A stretch of DNA of 64,000 nucleotides, taken from contig NC_017910.1 in the NCBI RefSeq assembly GCF_000262305.1, positions 2,418,001 to 2,482,000 of the forward strand. Reading direction: 5' to 3'. The notes under the pieces were generated by a model that searched no databases, was not told where the DNA came from, and saw nothing but the letters and a program-made list of their open reading frames with translations. Both the position numbers and the translations under genes were made by a program. Numbering within the stretch: position 1 is the stretch's first letter; each line of letters opens with the position of its first letter. Positions 1-6,986 of the stretch are shown piece after piece. The stretch comes from Shimwellia blattae DSM 4481 = NBRC 105725. Its GTDB lineage: Bacteria; Pseudomonadota; Gammaproteobacteria; Enterobacterales; Enterobacteriaceae.

Positions 1-176
1 GCTATTTACTGGCGGCCTTCGGCCCGCCGCTGATGGGGCGCCTGCACGATATCACGCACAGCTGGGCGCTGGCGCTGCTGGTCTGTGCCCTGCTCGGCAC
101 GCTGATGGCCCTCTCCGGTATGCTGGCAGGGCGCAACCGGGTGATTGAGCACCCTGCCTTGAACCCCCGGGGCTGA
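1..176 (+). CDS. NimT/CynX-family MFS transporter, C-terminal end (partial)
   Basis: The window opens inside a reading frame (first full codon at 3) that gives 57 residues and stops with TGA at 174-176. The fragment has the pattern of the last helices of a 12-helix major facilitator: a hydrophobic stretch, a short GRLHD loop, a second hydrophobic helix, then a charged tail. The next two genes are yeaO and yoaF, which follow yeaN (nimT, an efflux carrier of the cyanate-transporter CynX family) in E. coli. Assignment to yeaN rests on this context plus the general resemblance of the tail. The N-terminal part is outside the window, so substrate cannot be judged. Confidence 0.6.
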   Translation, partial: YLLAAFGPPLMGRLHDITHSWALALLVCALLGTLMALSGMLAGRNRVIEHPALNPRG

Positions 177-218
177 CGGCACTACACTGGGTGTATCACC
201 CGTAACTCAGGACAACCG

Positions 219-575
219 ATGATCAGCTGCAAGCGCGTATACGAAGCCCCCGACGAACAGGATGGCTACCGGGTACTGGTTGATAAACTCTGGCCCAGGG
301 GGCTTAAAAAAGCGGCACTGCCCTATGACGAATGGTGCAAAGCGCTGACCCCGGAGAGCCAGCTACGCCAGGAGTATCACCAGGGGGTGATTGATTTTGC
401 CGGGTTCAGCGCCCTGTACCGCCAGCAACTGGCCGGTAACCCGGAGCTGGACCGGCTGGCGCGGATAAGCCAGCAGCAGCCGCTCACCCTGCTGTACGCG
501 GCAAAAGACACCCGCCAGAACCATGCGCGGGTGCTGGCAGATATGATAGCGGAGCGGGTGCCGGTTCAGGAGTGA
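219..575 (+). CDS. yeaO: DUF488 family protein YeaO
   Basis: A 118-residue cytosolic protein of the DUF488 family, close in length to E. coli YeaO (about 115 residues). The hallmark segments are present: CKRVYEAP near the start, YRVLVDKLWPRGLKK at about 18-31, and QPLTLLYAAKDTRQNHA at about 87-103. The biochemical role of DUF488 proteins is not established. An AGGAC ribosome-binding site precedes the ATG by a few bases. It lies 42 bp after the transporter gene in the same direction, as yeaN-yeaO do in E. coli, so co-transcription is likely. Its last 10 bases overlap the end of the convergent yoaF. Confidence 0.9.
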   Translation: MISCKRVYEAPDEQDGYRVLVDKLWPRGLKKAALPYDEWCKALTPESQLRQEYHQGVIDFAGFSALYRQQLAGNPELDRLARISQQQPLTLLYAAKDTRQNHARVLADMIAERVPVQE

Positions 576-793
576 TCGCGGCGAAACAGCAGCCACTCAT
601 CCAGCACTTCCCCGGTGGGCAGCTTGCAGCGGTGGCTTTGCCCGCCAGCATCACTGACCGGAATAAGCGTACCGCCCCGCTTCAGGCAGTAAACTGCGGC
701 CGGGTTGGCCGTTTCGCCAGCCCCGCCGCGGGGATTATCCCCGGCACACCCGGCCAGCCCGGCACCTACCAGCAGTAACAATATATATTTCAT
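566..793 (-). CDS. yoaF: DUF333-family outer-membrane lipoprotein YoaF
   Basis: A 75-residue lipoprotein. Residues 1-15 form a short signal peptide ending in a lipobox (LAG-C, Cys16 the predicted lipidated residue), and residues about 30-70 form a DUF333 domain with NPAAVYCLKRGGTLIPV and a C-terminal CKLPTGEVLDEW. Two domain cysteines could pair. A good Shine-Dalgarno (GGAGGA) sits just upstream of the ATG. It converges on yeaO, as in E. coli. Function is unknown; the DUF333 family includes proteins loosely called hemolysin inhibitors, which is not evidence for that activity here. Confidence 0.88.
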   Translation of the reverse strand: MKYILLLLVGAGLAGCAGDNPRGGAGETANPAAVYCLKRGGTLIPVSDAGGQSHRCKLPTGEVLDEWLLFRRDHS

Positions 794-962
794 TTATCCT
801 CCGTATCTTTGGTCTGCGGCTCTCACCGGAGAGTCAGCGCGAGTATTTTTCCCTTTCTGCAACGGGCCTCTTCACTGTTGTCCCGGATAACGTGATCAGA
901 TAGCGGGACATCCCCGGCACCAGCGGATATGATAGCCGCACCGTTACAGGCAGGAATTTATA

Positions 963-1034
963 ATGAAAAAGACCACTATTTTCTTCATTGTACTGGCGCT
1001 GGTCATTGTGGCATTTGACTATTTCAGCAAATAA
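963..1034 (+). CDS. yoaJ: YoaJ-like 23-residue membrane microprotein
   Basis: A 24-codon frame encodes MKKTTIFFIVLALVIVAFDY followed by FSK: a positively charged start, a single hydrophobic helix of about 16 residues and a short polar tail. An AGGA ribosome-binding site lies 7 bases before the ATG. From memory, E. coli YoaJ begins MKKTTI and is 24 residues long, and it lies in the same neighbourhood (yeaO, yoaF, yeaP, yoaJ), so orthology is plausible. It is expected to be a single-pass inner-membrane protein of unknown function. Its small size makes chance possible, but the start, ribosome-binding site and neighbours agree. Confidence 0.65.
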   Translation: MKKTTIFFIVLALVIVAFDYFSK

Positions 1035-1397
1035 GCCCTCCGCAGGCGGCGCAATTGTAAATATTCGTCGGCTGCGGTGACTTTTCCCCGCTTTTTTTCC
1101 ATGAATTAATGATTAGATCCCACGAATTAATCCTGACAACAGCATTTAACACTGATTTTACACTTAAGATAATATTTATACTCTGCCAGATAACGCTTAT
1201 ACCAGGTGTTTATCCAGTAAAATCAGCCAGATAGCATCATTAATTTCCGAACGTTATTACTGACACATCCGGTAGGCATTTATCCATAATTTCATCCCGC
1301 TCTTAACCGGTAGTTGTGGTTAAATAGCCCTGTTTGAGCCATGTTGCGCTCGCTCACCCCAACGCAACCCCTCCCTTCCCTGCACAGATTATACTCA
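1035..1397. other. Intergenic region upstream of lpxP
   Basis: No gene is supported here. The stretch is clearly A+T-richer than its surroundings between about 1100 and 1330, as expected for promoter and leader sequence of lpxP. In-frame codons upstream of the chosen lpxP start (from 1341) lack family similarity, so this part is taken as untranslated leader. A long leader would suit a cold-inducible gene, but I see no motif that proves this. Confidence 0.5.
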
Positions 1398-2321
1398 ATG
1401 ACACAACATCAACGTTTTACCACTGCGCTGCTCCACCCGCGCTACTGGCTGACATGGTCAGGATTAGGCCTGCTGTGGCTGCTGGTTCAGTTACCCTACC
1501 CGCTGATTGCCATAATTGGCCGCGGCGCCGGGCGCACATCGCGCCGCTTCCTGGCCCGCCGGGAGCAGATAGCCCGCCGGAACATCGCCCTGTGTTTCCC
1601 CCAGTTATCCGCACAAAAGCGCGAGGAGTTGATCAGCGAGAATTTTGCCTCCCTGGGGATGGCTCTGCTCGAAACCGGCATGGCCTGGTTCTGGTCAGAA
1701 AAACGCCTGCGCCGCTGGTTTAGTGTGGACGGCCTGCAAAACCTGGCCGATGCCCAGCACAATAATCGCGGCGTGCTGGTTATCGGGGTCCATTTTATGT
1801 CCCTGGAACTGGGCGGGCGGATTATGGGGATCTGCAAGCCGATGATGGCCGTTTACCGTCGCCACAACAGCCCGCTGCTGGAGTGGGCCCAGACCAAAGG
1901 GCGCATGCGTTCTAACAAAGGAATGATAGACCGCCGCCATCTCAAAGAGATGGTTAATGTCCTTAAACAGGGTGAAGCGGTGTGGTTCGCCCCTGACCAG
2001 GATTACGGCCCTAAGGGTAGCTGCTTTGCCCCCTTCTTTGCCGTGCCTAATGCCGCCACCACCAACGGCACTTATGTCTTGTCGCGGCTATCCCACGCGG
2101 CCATGCTGACCATCACCATGGTGCGTAAAACCGGCAATAAGGGCTACCAGCTGGTTATCGAGCCAGAGCTGCTGGACTATCCCGCCAGCGATGAAGTGGC
2201 CGCCGCCACCTGGATGAATAAAATCATTGAGCGCGAAATCATGCGCGCACCGGAACAATATTTGTGGGTCCACCGGCGTTTTAAAACCCGCCCGGGGGGC
2301 AGTGCGTCACTGTATATATAA
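1398..2321 (+). CDS. lpxP: Lipid A palmitoleoyl acyltransferase LpxP (cold-type late acyltransferase)
   Basis: Transfers a secondary acyl chain (palmitoleate in E. coli at low temperature) onto the Kdo2-lipid IVA precursor at the inner face of the inner membrane. The start at 1398 (MTQHQRFTTALLHPRYWLTW) gives 307 residues, against 306 in E. coli LpxP. There is one N-terminal membrane helix (about 17-40), the acyltransferase HX4E motif HFMSLE (His132, Glu137), and the C-terminal tail ending SSLYI-like (ASLYI) that is typical of LpxP rather than LpxL. The segment HFMSLELGGR and the C-terminal WVHRRFKTRP also match LpxP. In E. coli lpxP is not next to yeaO/yoaF, so this locus is rearranged. Confidence 0.9.
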   Translation: MTQHQRFTTALLHPRYWLTWSGLGLLWLLVQLPYPLIAIIGRGAGRTSRRFLARREQIARRNIALCFPQLSAQKREELISENFASLGMALLETGMAWFWSEKRLRRWFSVDGLQNLADAQHNNRGVLVIGVHFMSLELGGRIMGICKPMMAVYRRHNSPLLEWAQTKGRMRSNKGMIDRRHLKEMVNVLKQGEAVWFAPDQDYGPKGSCFAPFFAVPNAATTNGTYVLSRLSHAAMLTITMVRKTGNKGYQLVIEPELLDYPASDEVAAATWMNKIIEREIMRAPEQYLWVHRRFKTRPGGSASLYI

Positions 2322-2518
2322 TGGCTGAATGCAGGCAGACGGTAGGTAACCCTGGAAAATATCTTAGTACGAATGTCGAAAGGTGGCGTTTTTTTTGCTA
2401 TACCAGTTTACTGGTGTGTTACGGGTAATTCACGTGGTGAAATATCCATCATTCACATTATGTACCAGTTGTTAATTTCAGATTCATTGCGTCAGCAAAC
2501 TTTATTAAGGACTGAAAT

Positions 2519-3316
2519 ATGAGTACAGCAGTAAAAGTCGCCGTAGTGACCGGCGCAGGCCAGGGTATTGGCCGGGCCATTGCCGAGCGTCTGGCAAAAG
2601 ACGGTTTTCAGGTTGGTTGCCTGGATTTTAACAATGAAACAGCACAGCAGACCGTAAAACTGATTGAGAGCCAGGGCGGGAGCGCCATTGCCGTGGCGGT
2701 TGATGTCTCCGATCGCGAGCAGGTGATTGCCGCGGTGGATAGCGTGGTGGCACGTTACGGCCGCCTGGACGTAATGGTGAATAATGCGGGCCTTGGGCCA
2801 ACCACACCGCTGGAAGAGATCACCCCGGAAATTTATCACAAAGTATTTGATGTCAACGTGGGTGGTGTCTACTGGGGTATTCAGGCGGCACTGAAACATT
2901 TTAGCGCCCGCAAACCCGCACGCCGCGGCGATATCATCGGGAAGATTATTAACGCCTCCTCCCAGGCAGGCCAGGTCGGTAACCCGGATTTAGCCGTTTA
3001 CGGCGCCACCAAGTTTGCCGTGCGCGGCATCACCCAGACCGCGGCCCGGGATCTGGCCTCCCGTGGGATCACCGTGAACGCCTACTGCCCGGGGATCGTG
3101 CGGACCCCAATGATGGAAGGTATCGCCCGGAAAGTGGCCGATGAAAACGGCCAGACCCTGGAATGGGGCCTGGAGCAATGGGCGAAGAACGTTGCTCTGG
3201 GGCGTATTTCCGAGCCTGAAGACGTTGCGGCTTGTGTCTCCTACCTTGCCGGGAGCGACTCGGATTATATGACCGGCCAGGCGCTGATTATTGATGGCGG
3301 CATGGTATTTAATTAA
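2519..3316 (+). CDS. budC: Diacetyl/acetoin reductase (meso-2,3-butanediol dehydrogenase), SDR family
   Basis: A 265-residue classical short-chain dehydrogenase, NAD(H)-type. Visible are the nucleotide motif TGAGQGIG (11-18), NNAG (88-91), the catalytic serine at 147-148 (INASSQAG), Tyr161 and Lys165 (YGATK), and the ending DYMTGQALIIDGGMVFN shared with Klebsiella BudC. It reduces diacetyl to acetoin and acetoin to 2,3-butanediol, recycling NADH in fermentation. No budA/budB genes (acetolactate decarboxylase/synthase) lie beside it, so it is an isolated copy. It has about ten more residues than BudC, mainly a basic insertion near 128-137 (SARKPARRGD). Another acetoin- or polyol-type SDR is possible but less likely. 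Confidence 0.82.
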   Translation: MSTAVKVAVVTGAGQGIGRAIAERLAKDGFQVGCLDFNNETAQQTVKLIESQGGSAIAVAVDVSDREQVIAAVDSVVARYGRLDVMVNNAGLGPTTPLEEITPEIYHKVFDVNVGGVYWGIQAALKHFSARKPARRGDIIGKIINASSQAGQVGNPDLAVYGATKFAVRGITQTAARDLASRGITVNAYCPGIVRTPMMEGIARKVADENGQTLEWGLEQWAKNVALGRISEPEDVAACVSYLAGSDSDYMTGQALIIDGGMVFN

Positions 3317-3355
3317 TCCTTTTTTAGCGGGATATTTCAGCTATCCCCTCTGAAT

Positions 3356-3387
3356 AAAAAAGACCCGGTTTCGGGTCTTTTTATTTT
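3356..3387 (+). terminator. Rho-independent terminator after the SDR gene
   Basis: AAAAAGACCCG-GTTT-CGGGTCTTTTT followed by ATTTT: an 11-bp stem with a U-run, about 40 bases after the budC-like stop. Flanking A and T runs make it potentially bidirectional, serving the convergent 3399-3647 gene too. Confidence 0.88.
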
Positions 3388-3398
3388 CCGCCAGATAA

Positions 3399-3647
3399 TT
3401 AATGCCGGTAACGAACCGGCGTAATACGCCGTCTGACCCAGAATATCAGTGATAATGCCCATACGGGCGCCAGATGAAATATTGCCCAGGCAAGCCAGCC
3501 GGTCAGAACATATATTCCCGGTGCGCCGTCATGGTACTGGCCCCAGGCGAAATATGCCACAGCAGTCCAGCCAATAAACCCTGCGACAATCCAGGTCAGG
3601 GACAATTTACCAAAGTGTCTGCTGATAACATCGAGTAATTCAGACAT
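3399..3647 (-). CDS. Small two-helix inner-membrane protein, family not recognised
   Basis: An 82-residue protein with two strongly hydrophobic segments (about 17-35 and 45-69), many tryptophans, and a basic C-terminal tail (WVRRRITPVRYRH) that should stay in the cytoplasm. A strong ribosome-binding site (GGAGGTG) precedes the ATG by about 5 bases, which is good evidence for translation. It converges on the SDR gene across a shared terminator and lies upstream of icd with its own direction. I do not recognise the family and give no function. Confidence 0.7.
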   Translation of the reverse strand: MSELLDVISRHFGKLSLTWIVAGFIGWTAVAYFAWGQYHDGAPGIYVLTGWLAWAIFHLAPVWALSLIFWVRRRITPVRYRH

Positions 3648-4008
3648 ATTTTCACCTCCACGGCATAACCTTGCTGAAGGTAAAATTAAGATAATACTGA
3701 ATACTTTTTATTGACTGGGTTCACAAAAGTTCAGATAGCATATCTGTTACGGGTAAAAGCGTGAACACAAATGAAATTATCCCCACTGAAGAAAATAAAG
3801 CCCATGAAAATACCGCGCGAAACGAAAAACAGACTATACTTAAAGATTGCGCGATAGTTAATTTTTGTTGCTGCTTTTATGGCGGGCATATTAACGCTGT
3901 AATAATAATTATAAATAAGCGAAGGGGCTGCGTTATATTTCTGTGTCTGATTAACATAAAAAAACGGGAACCCTCAGGCTCCCGTTTTGTGCCTCTCAGA
4001 CTGGCTGA
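3648..4008. other. A+T-rich intergenic region between the small membrane protein gene and icd
   Basis: Markedly A+T-rich, with no credible gene. It should hold the promoter of the 3399-3647 gene and, at its right end, the icd terminator. An open frame on the plus strand (3761-4090) runs through the terminator and into the antisense of icd and lacks a convincing ribosome-binding site. Confidence 0.6.
3955..3988 (-). terminator. Rho-independent terminator of icd
   Basis: Read on the minus strand, the stem AAAACGGGAGCC / GGTTCCCGTTTT with loop TGAG (one mismatch) is followed by a T-run, about 20 bases after the icd stop. Confidence 0.88.
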
Positions 4009-5259
4009 TTACATATTCGCGATAATCGCGTCGCCAAACTCGCTGGAACTCAGCAGCTTAGCGCCTTCCATCAGACGCTCGAAGTCATAGGTCACGGTCT
4101 TGTTATTGATCGCGCCTTCCATACCTTTAACAATCAGATCGGCAGCTTCAAACCAGCCCATGTGACGCAGCATCATCTCAGCGGAGAGGATAATCGAGCC
4201 CGGGTTCACCTTGTTCTGACCGGCGTATTTCGGCGCGGTGCCGTGGGTGGCTTCGAACAGTGCGCACTCGTCGCCAATGTTGGCACCCGGGGCAATACCG
4301 ATACCGCCAACCTGGGCTGCCAGGGCGTCAGAGATGTAGTCGCCGTTGAGGTTCATACAGGCGATAACGTCATACTCGGCCGGGCGCAGCAGGATCTGCT
4401 GCAGGAAGGCATCGGCAATCACATCTTTAACGATAATGTCTTTGCCGGTGTTCGGGTTTTTGATCTTCATCCACGGGCCGCCGTCTACCAGCTCGGCACC
4501 GAACTCTTCGCGGGCCAGCTGGTAACCCCAGTCTTTAAAGGCACCCTCGGTGAATTTCATGATGTTGCCTTTGTGGACCAGGGTCACGGAATCGCGATCG
4601 TTAGTGATAGCGTATTCAATGGCCGCGCGCACCAGGCGTTTTGTGCCCTGCTCAGAGCACGGCTTAATACCGATACCGCAATGCTCAGGGAAGCGGATTT
4701 TCTTCACGCCCATTTCTTCGCGCAGGAAGTTAATCACTTTCTGAGCATCGGCGCTGTCGGCTTTCCATTCGATACCGGCATAAATATCTTCGGAGTTTTC
4801 ACGGAAAATGACCATATCCGTCAGTTCCGGGTGTTTGACCGGGCTGGGAGTGCCCTGATAGTAGCGTACCGGGCGCAGGCAGACATACAGATCCAGCTCC
4901 TGGCGCAGCGCAACGTTCAGAGAACGGATACCGCCGCCTACGGGAGTGGTCAGCGGGCCTTTGATAGCCACGCGGTATTCGCGGATCAGATCCAGCGTCT
5001 CCTGGGGCAGCCAGACATCCGGGCCGTAGAGCTGGGTTGATTTTTCACCGGTGTAGATCTCCATCCAGGAAATTTTCCGCTCGCCCTTATAGGCTTTCTC
5101 CACGGCGGCGTTAACCACTTTCAGCATCGGCGGGGTAACATCCACACCAATACCGTCACCCTCGATATAAGGAATTACCGGGTTATGCGGCACATTCAAC
5201 TTACCGTTTTGCAGGGTGATTTTCTGACCTTCCGCCGGAACAACTACTTTGCTTTCCAT
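4009..5259 (-). CDS. icd: NADP-dependent isocitrate dehydrogenase
   Basis: TCA-cycle enzyme converting isocitrate to 2-oxoglutarate with NADPH formation; a cytosolic homodimer of 416 residues, as in E. coli. Ser113 in GGIRSLNVA is the substrate-binding residue that the AceK kinase/phosphatase modifies to control flux into the glyoxylate shunt. The NADP-specificity segment THGTAPKYAG (Lys344, Tyr345) is intact. A GGAGAGGTG ribosome-binding site precedes the ATG. It is divergent from rluE, as in E. coli. The 3' end, an attachment site for the e14 prophage in E. coli K-12, is intact here and runs straight into its terminator. Confidence 0.98.
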   Translation of the reverse strand: MESKVVVPAEGQKITLQNGKLNVPHNPVIPYIEGDGIGVDVTPPMLKVVNAAVEKAYKGERKISWMEIYTGEKSTQLYGPDVWLPQETLDLIREYRVAIKGPLTTPVGGGIRSLNVALRQELDLYVCLRPVRYYQGTPSPVKHPELTDMVIFRENSEDIYAGIEWKADSADAQKVINFLREEMGVKKIRFPEHCGIGIKPCSEQGTKRLVRAAIEYAITNDRDSVTLVHKGNIMKFTEGAFKDWGYQLAREEFGAELVDGGPWMKIKNPNTGKDIIVKDVIADAFLQQILLRPAEYDVIACMNLNGDYISDALAAQVGGIGIAPGANIGDECALFEATHGTAPKYAGQNKVNPGSIILSAEMMLRHMGWFEAADLIVKGMEGAINNKTVTYDFERLMEGAKLLSSSEFGDAIIANM

Positions 5260-5475
5260 TCACCTCTCCTTCGAGCGCTTCTGGTTTATTACTGAATTTT
5301 TTGTTAATGATTTGTAATTAGCGTGTCAATACTACCGGATTGTTACGCACCGCGCCAGACTCGATTAACACCAATTCGCGCCATATGCTGGACAAGCGCT
5401 CCGGCCTGCGCTACGCAGGGCAATTTCCTGCCCGGTTACCTCAGACCGCGGCCAGTGTGTTACCCTTGGGGCAGT

Positions 5476-6126
5476 ATGACTGACCAGATGCCCCCTATGT
5501 ATAACCAGACCAGAAAACCCCGTCCGCCCCGTATCGGGCGGCGCACCACAGGCCAGAGCGCAGACAAACGCCGCCCTGCGGGCCCCACCCGGGTGATATT
5601 GTTTAATAAACCTTTTGATGTCCTGCCGCAATTTACCGACGAGCAGGGCCGCGCCACGCTGAAAGACTATATTCCGGTCAGCGGTGTCTACGCCGCCGGG
5701 CGCCTCGATCGCGACAGCGAAGGGCTGCTGGTGCTCACCAATGACGGCGCGCTCCAGGCCCGCTTAACCCAGCCGGGGAAACGTACCGGCAAAATTTACT
5801 ATGTTCAGGTCGAAGGTGAGCCAGACGAACAGGCGCTGGAAATGCTGCGCACCGGCGTCACCCTCAACGATGGCCCCACCCTGCCCGCCGGTATTGAACG
5901 GGTGGCGGAGCCGGGCTGGCTCTGGCCGCGTAATCCCCCGATCCGCGAGCGTAAATCCATCCCCACCAGCTGGCTGAAAATCACCCTGTATGAGGGGCGT
6001 AACCGCCAGGTCCGGCGCATGACCGCCCATGTGGGCTACCCCACTCTGCGCCTGATTCGCTACGCCCTCGGGGCCTGGACACTCGACAATCTGGCAAACG
6101 GAGAGTGGCGCGAGGTCAGCTTATGA
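5476..6126 (+). CDS. rluE: 23S rRNA pseudouridine(2457) synthase
   Basis: RsuA-family pseudouridine synthase that modifies U2457 of 23S rRNA. The start at 5476 (MTDQMPP) gives 216 residues, matching the E. coli length; codons upstream lack similarity. A basic, disordered N-terminus (1-37) leads into the catalytic domain with GRLDRDSEGLLVLTN, where Asp78 of RLD is the expected catalytic residue, and the C-terminal YEGRNRQVRRMTAHVGYPTLRL motif region. It lacks an S4 domain, as RluE does. Its last four bases overlap the start of the next gene (ATGA), so the two are probably translationally coupled. Confidence 0.95.
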   Translation: MTDQMPPMYNQTRKPRPPRIGRRTTGQSADKRRPAGPTRVILFNKPFDVLPQFTDEQGRATLKDYIPVSGVYAAGRLDRDSEGLLVLTNDGALQARLTQPGKRTGKIYYVQVEGEPDEQALEMLRTGVTLNDGPTLPAGIERVAEPGWLWPRNPPIRERKSIPTSWLKITLYEGRNRQVRRMTAHVGYPTLRLIRYALGAWTLDNLANGEWREVSL

Positions 6127-6458
6127 TAAAAATCGCCCTTCCCCTTTGCGCCCTGCTGCTGATGTGCAGCCCGGCGACAGCCGCCAGTTTTGACTGTACC
6201 CGCGCCCGCACGCCCGATGAGACAGCCATCTGCCACAACCGCACTCTGAACGATAAAGACGTGGAAATGGCAACCACCTACCGGCTGCTGTCCGGCTTAT
6301 TCGCCATGGGCACCCGGGGGAATATGCAGGATGCACAACAGCAGTGGCTGGCCCGGCGCCACCAGTGCGGGAGCCATATTCAGTGCCTTAACCAGCGCTA
6401 TGACGAACGCCTGAAACAGCTGCAAACCCTTTACGATAATATCGACAAACCGCTATAG
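6123..6458 (+). CDS. Secreted DUF1311 (LprI-like) protein
   Basis: A 111-residue exported protein: signal peptide at 1-20 (hydrophobic LPLCALLLMC core, cleavage near ATA-AS), then one DUF1311/LprI-type domain with the usual pattern FDCTRARTPDETAICHN, a central QQQWLARRHQC and a C-terminal C-x3-YDERLKQL. The mature protein has four cysteines placed to form two disulfides in the periplasm. Some members of this family inhibit lysozyme; that function is not shown by the sequence. The ATG lies in the ATGA overlap with rluE, and nudJ starts 13 bp after the stop. In E. coli K-12 rluE and nudJ are adjacent with no such gene. Confidence 0.85.
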   Translation: MIKIALPLCALLLMCSPATAASFDCTRARTPDETAICHNRTLNDKDVEMATTYRLLSGLFAMGTRGNMQDAQQQWLARRHQCGSHIQCLNQRYDERLKQLQTLYDNIDKPL

Positions 6459-6471
6459 CACCGGAGGAACC

Positions 6472-6930
6472 ATGTTTAAACCCCATGTTACCGTTGCCTG
6501 CCTGGTACAGGCCCAGGGTAAATTTCTGGTGGTGGAGGAGACCATTAACGGCAAAGCCACATGGAACCAGCCCGCCGGTCATCTTGAGGCCAACGAAACC
6601 CTGGTGGAAGCCGCCAGCCGCGAACTGTGGGAAGAGACCGGGATCCGCGCCGTTCCCCAGCAGTTTGTCCGCATGCACCAGTGGATAGCCCCGGACAACA
6701 CCCCGTTCCTGCGCTTTTTGTTTGTCATTGATCTGGATGCGCCACTACCCACTACCCCCCATGACAGCGATATCGATCGCTGCCTGTGGCTGGATCCGCA
6801 AATCATTCTTGAGGCGGATAATTTACGCTCCCCGCTGGTGGCGGAAAGTATTCGCTGCTATCTGGAATCTCCCCGTTATCCGCTGGAGATGCTGGGCGCA
6901 TTTAACTGGCCTTTTACAAAGGGTGCCTAA
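6472..6930 (+). CDS. nudJ: Nudix phosphatase NudJ
   Basis: A 152-residue Nudix hydrolase that, in E. coli, acts on nucleoside di- and triphosphates and on thiamine precursor/thiamine pyrophosphates. The Nudix box runs from Gly36 to Ile58 with Gly36, Glu42, Arg50-Glu51, Glu54-Glu55 and Gly57 all in place. GGAGG lies 5 bases before the ATG. The gene sits between the DUF1311 gene and mnmA, matching the E. coli rluE-nudJ-mnmA order apart from the insertion. Confidence 0.95.
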   Translation: MFKPHVTVACLVQAQGKFLVVEETINGKATWNQPAGHLEANETLVEAASRELWEETGIRAVPQQFVRMHQWIAPDNTPFLRFLFVIDLDAPLPTTPHDSDIDRCLWLDPQIILEADNLRSPLVAESIRCYLESPRYPLEMLGAFNWPFTKGA

Positions 6931-6986
6931 CGTGGTGCACCGTGCTAGAATACGCCGCCCTGAAGTTCAATGTTGTGAGTATTCCC

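Noticed and set aside
1334..1723. 129-codon frame overlapping the lpxP start
   Set aside because: Out of frame with the conserved acyltransferase; proline/histidine-rich and unlike any family.
3761..4090. 109-codon open frame on the plus strand downstream of icd
   Set aside because: It crosses the icd terminator and runs antisense into icd, has no convincing ribosome-binding site, and its composition is not protein-like.
4162..5040. 292-codon open frame antisense to icd
   Set aside because: Shadow frame of a strongly conserved gene; no start signal or family similarity.
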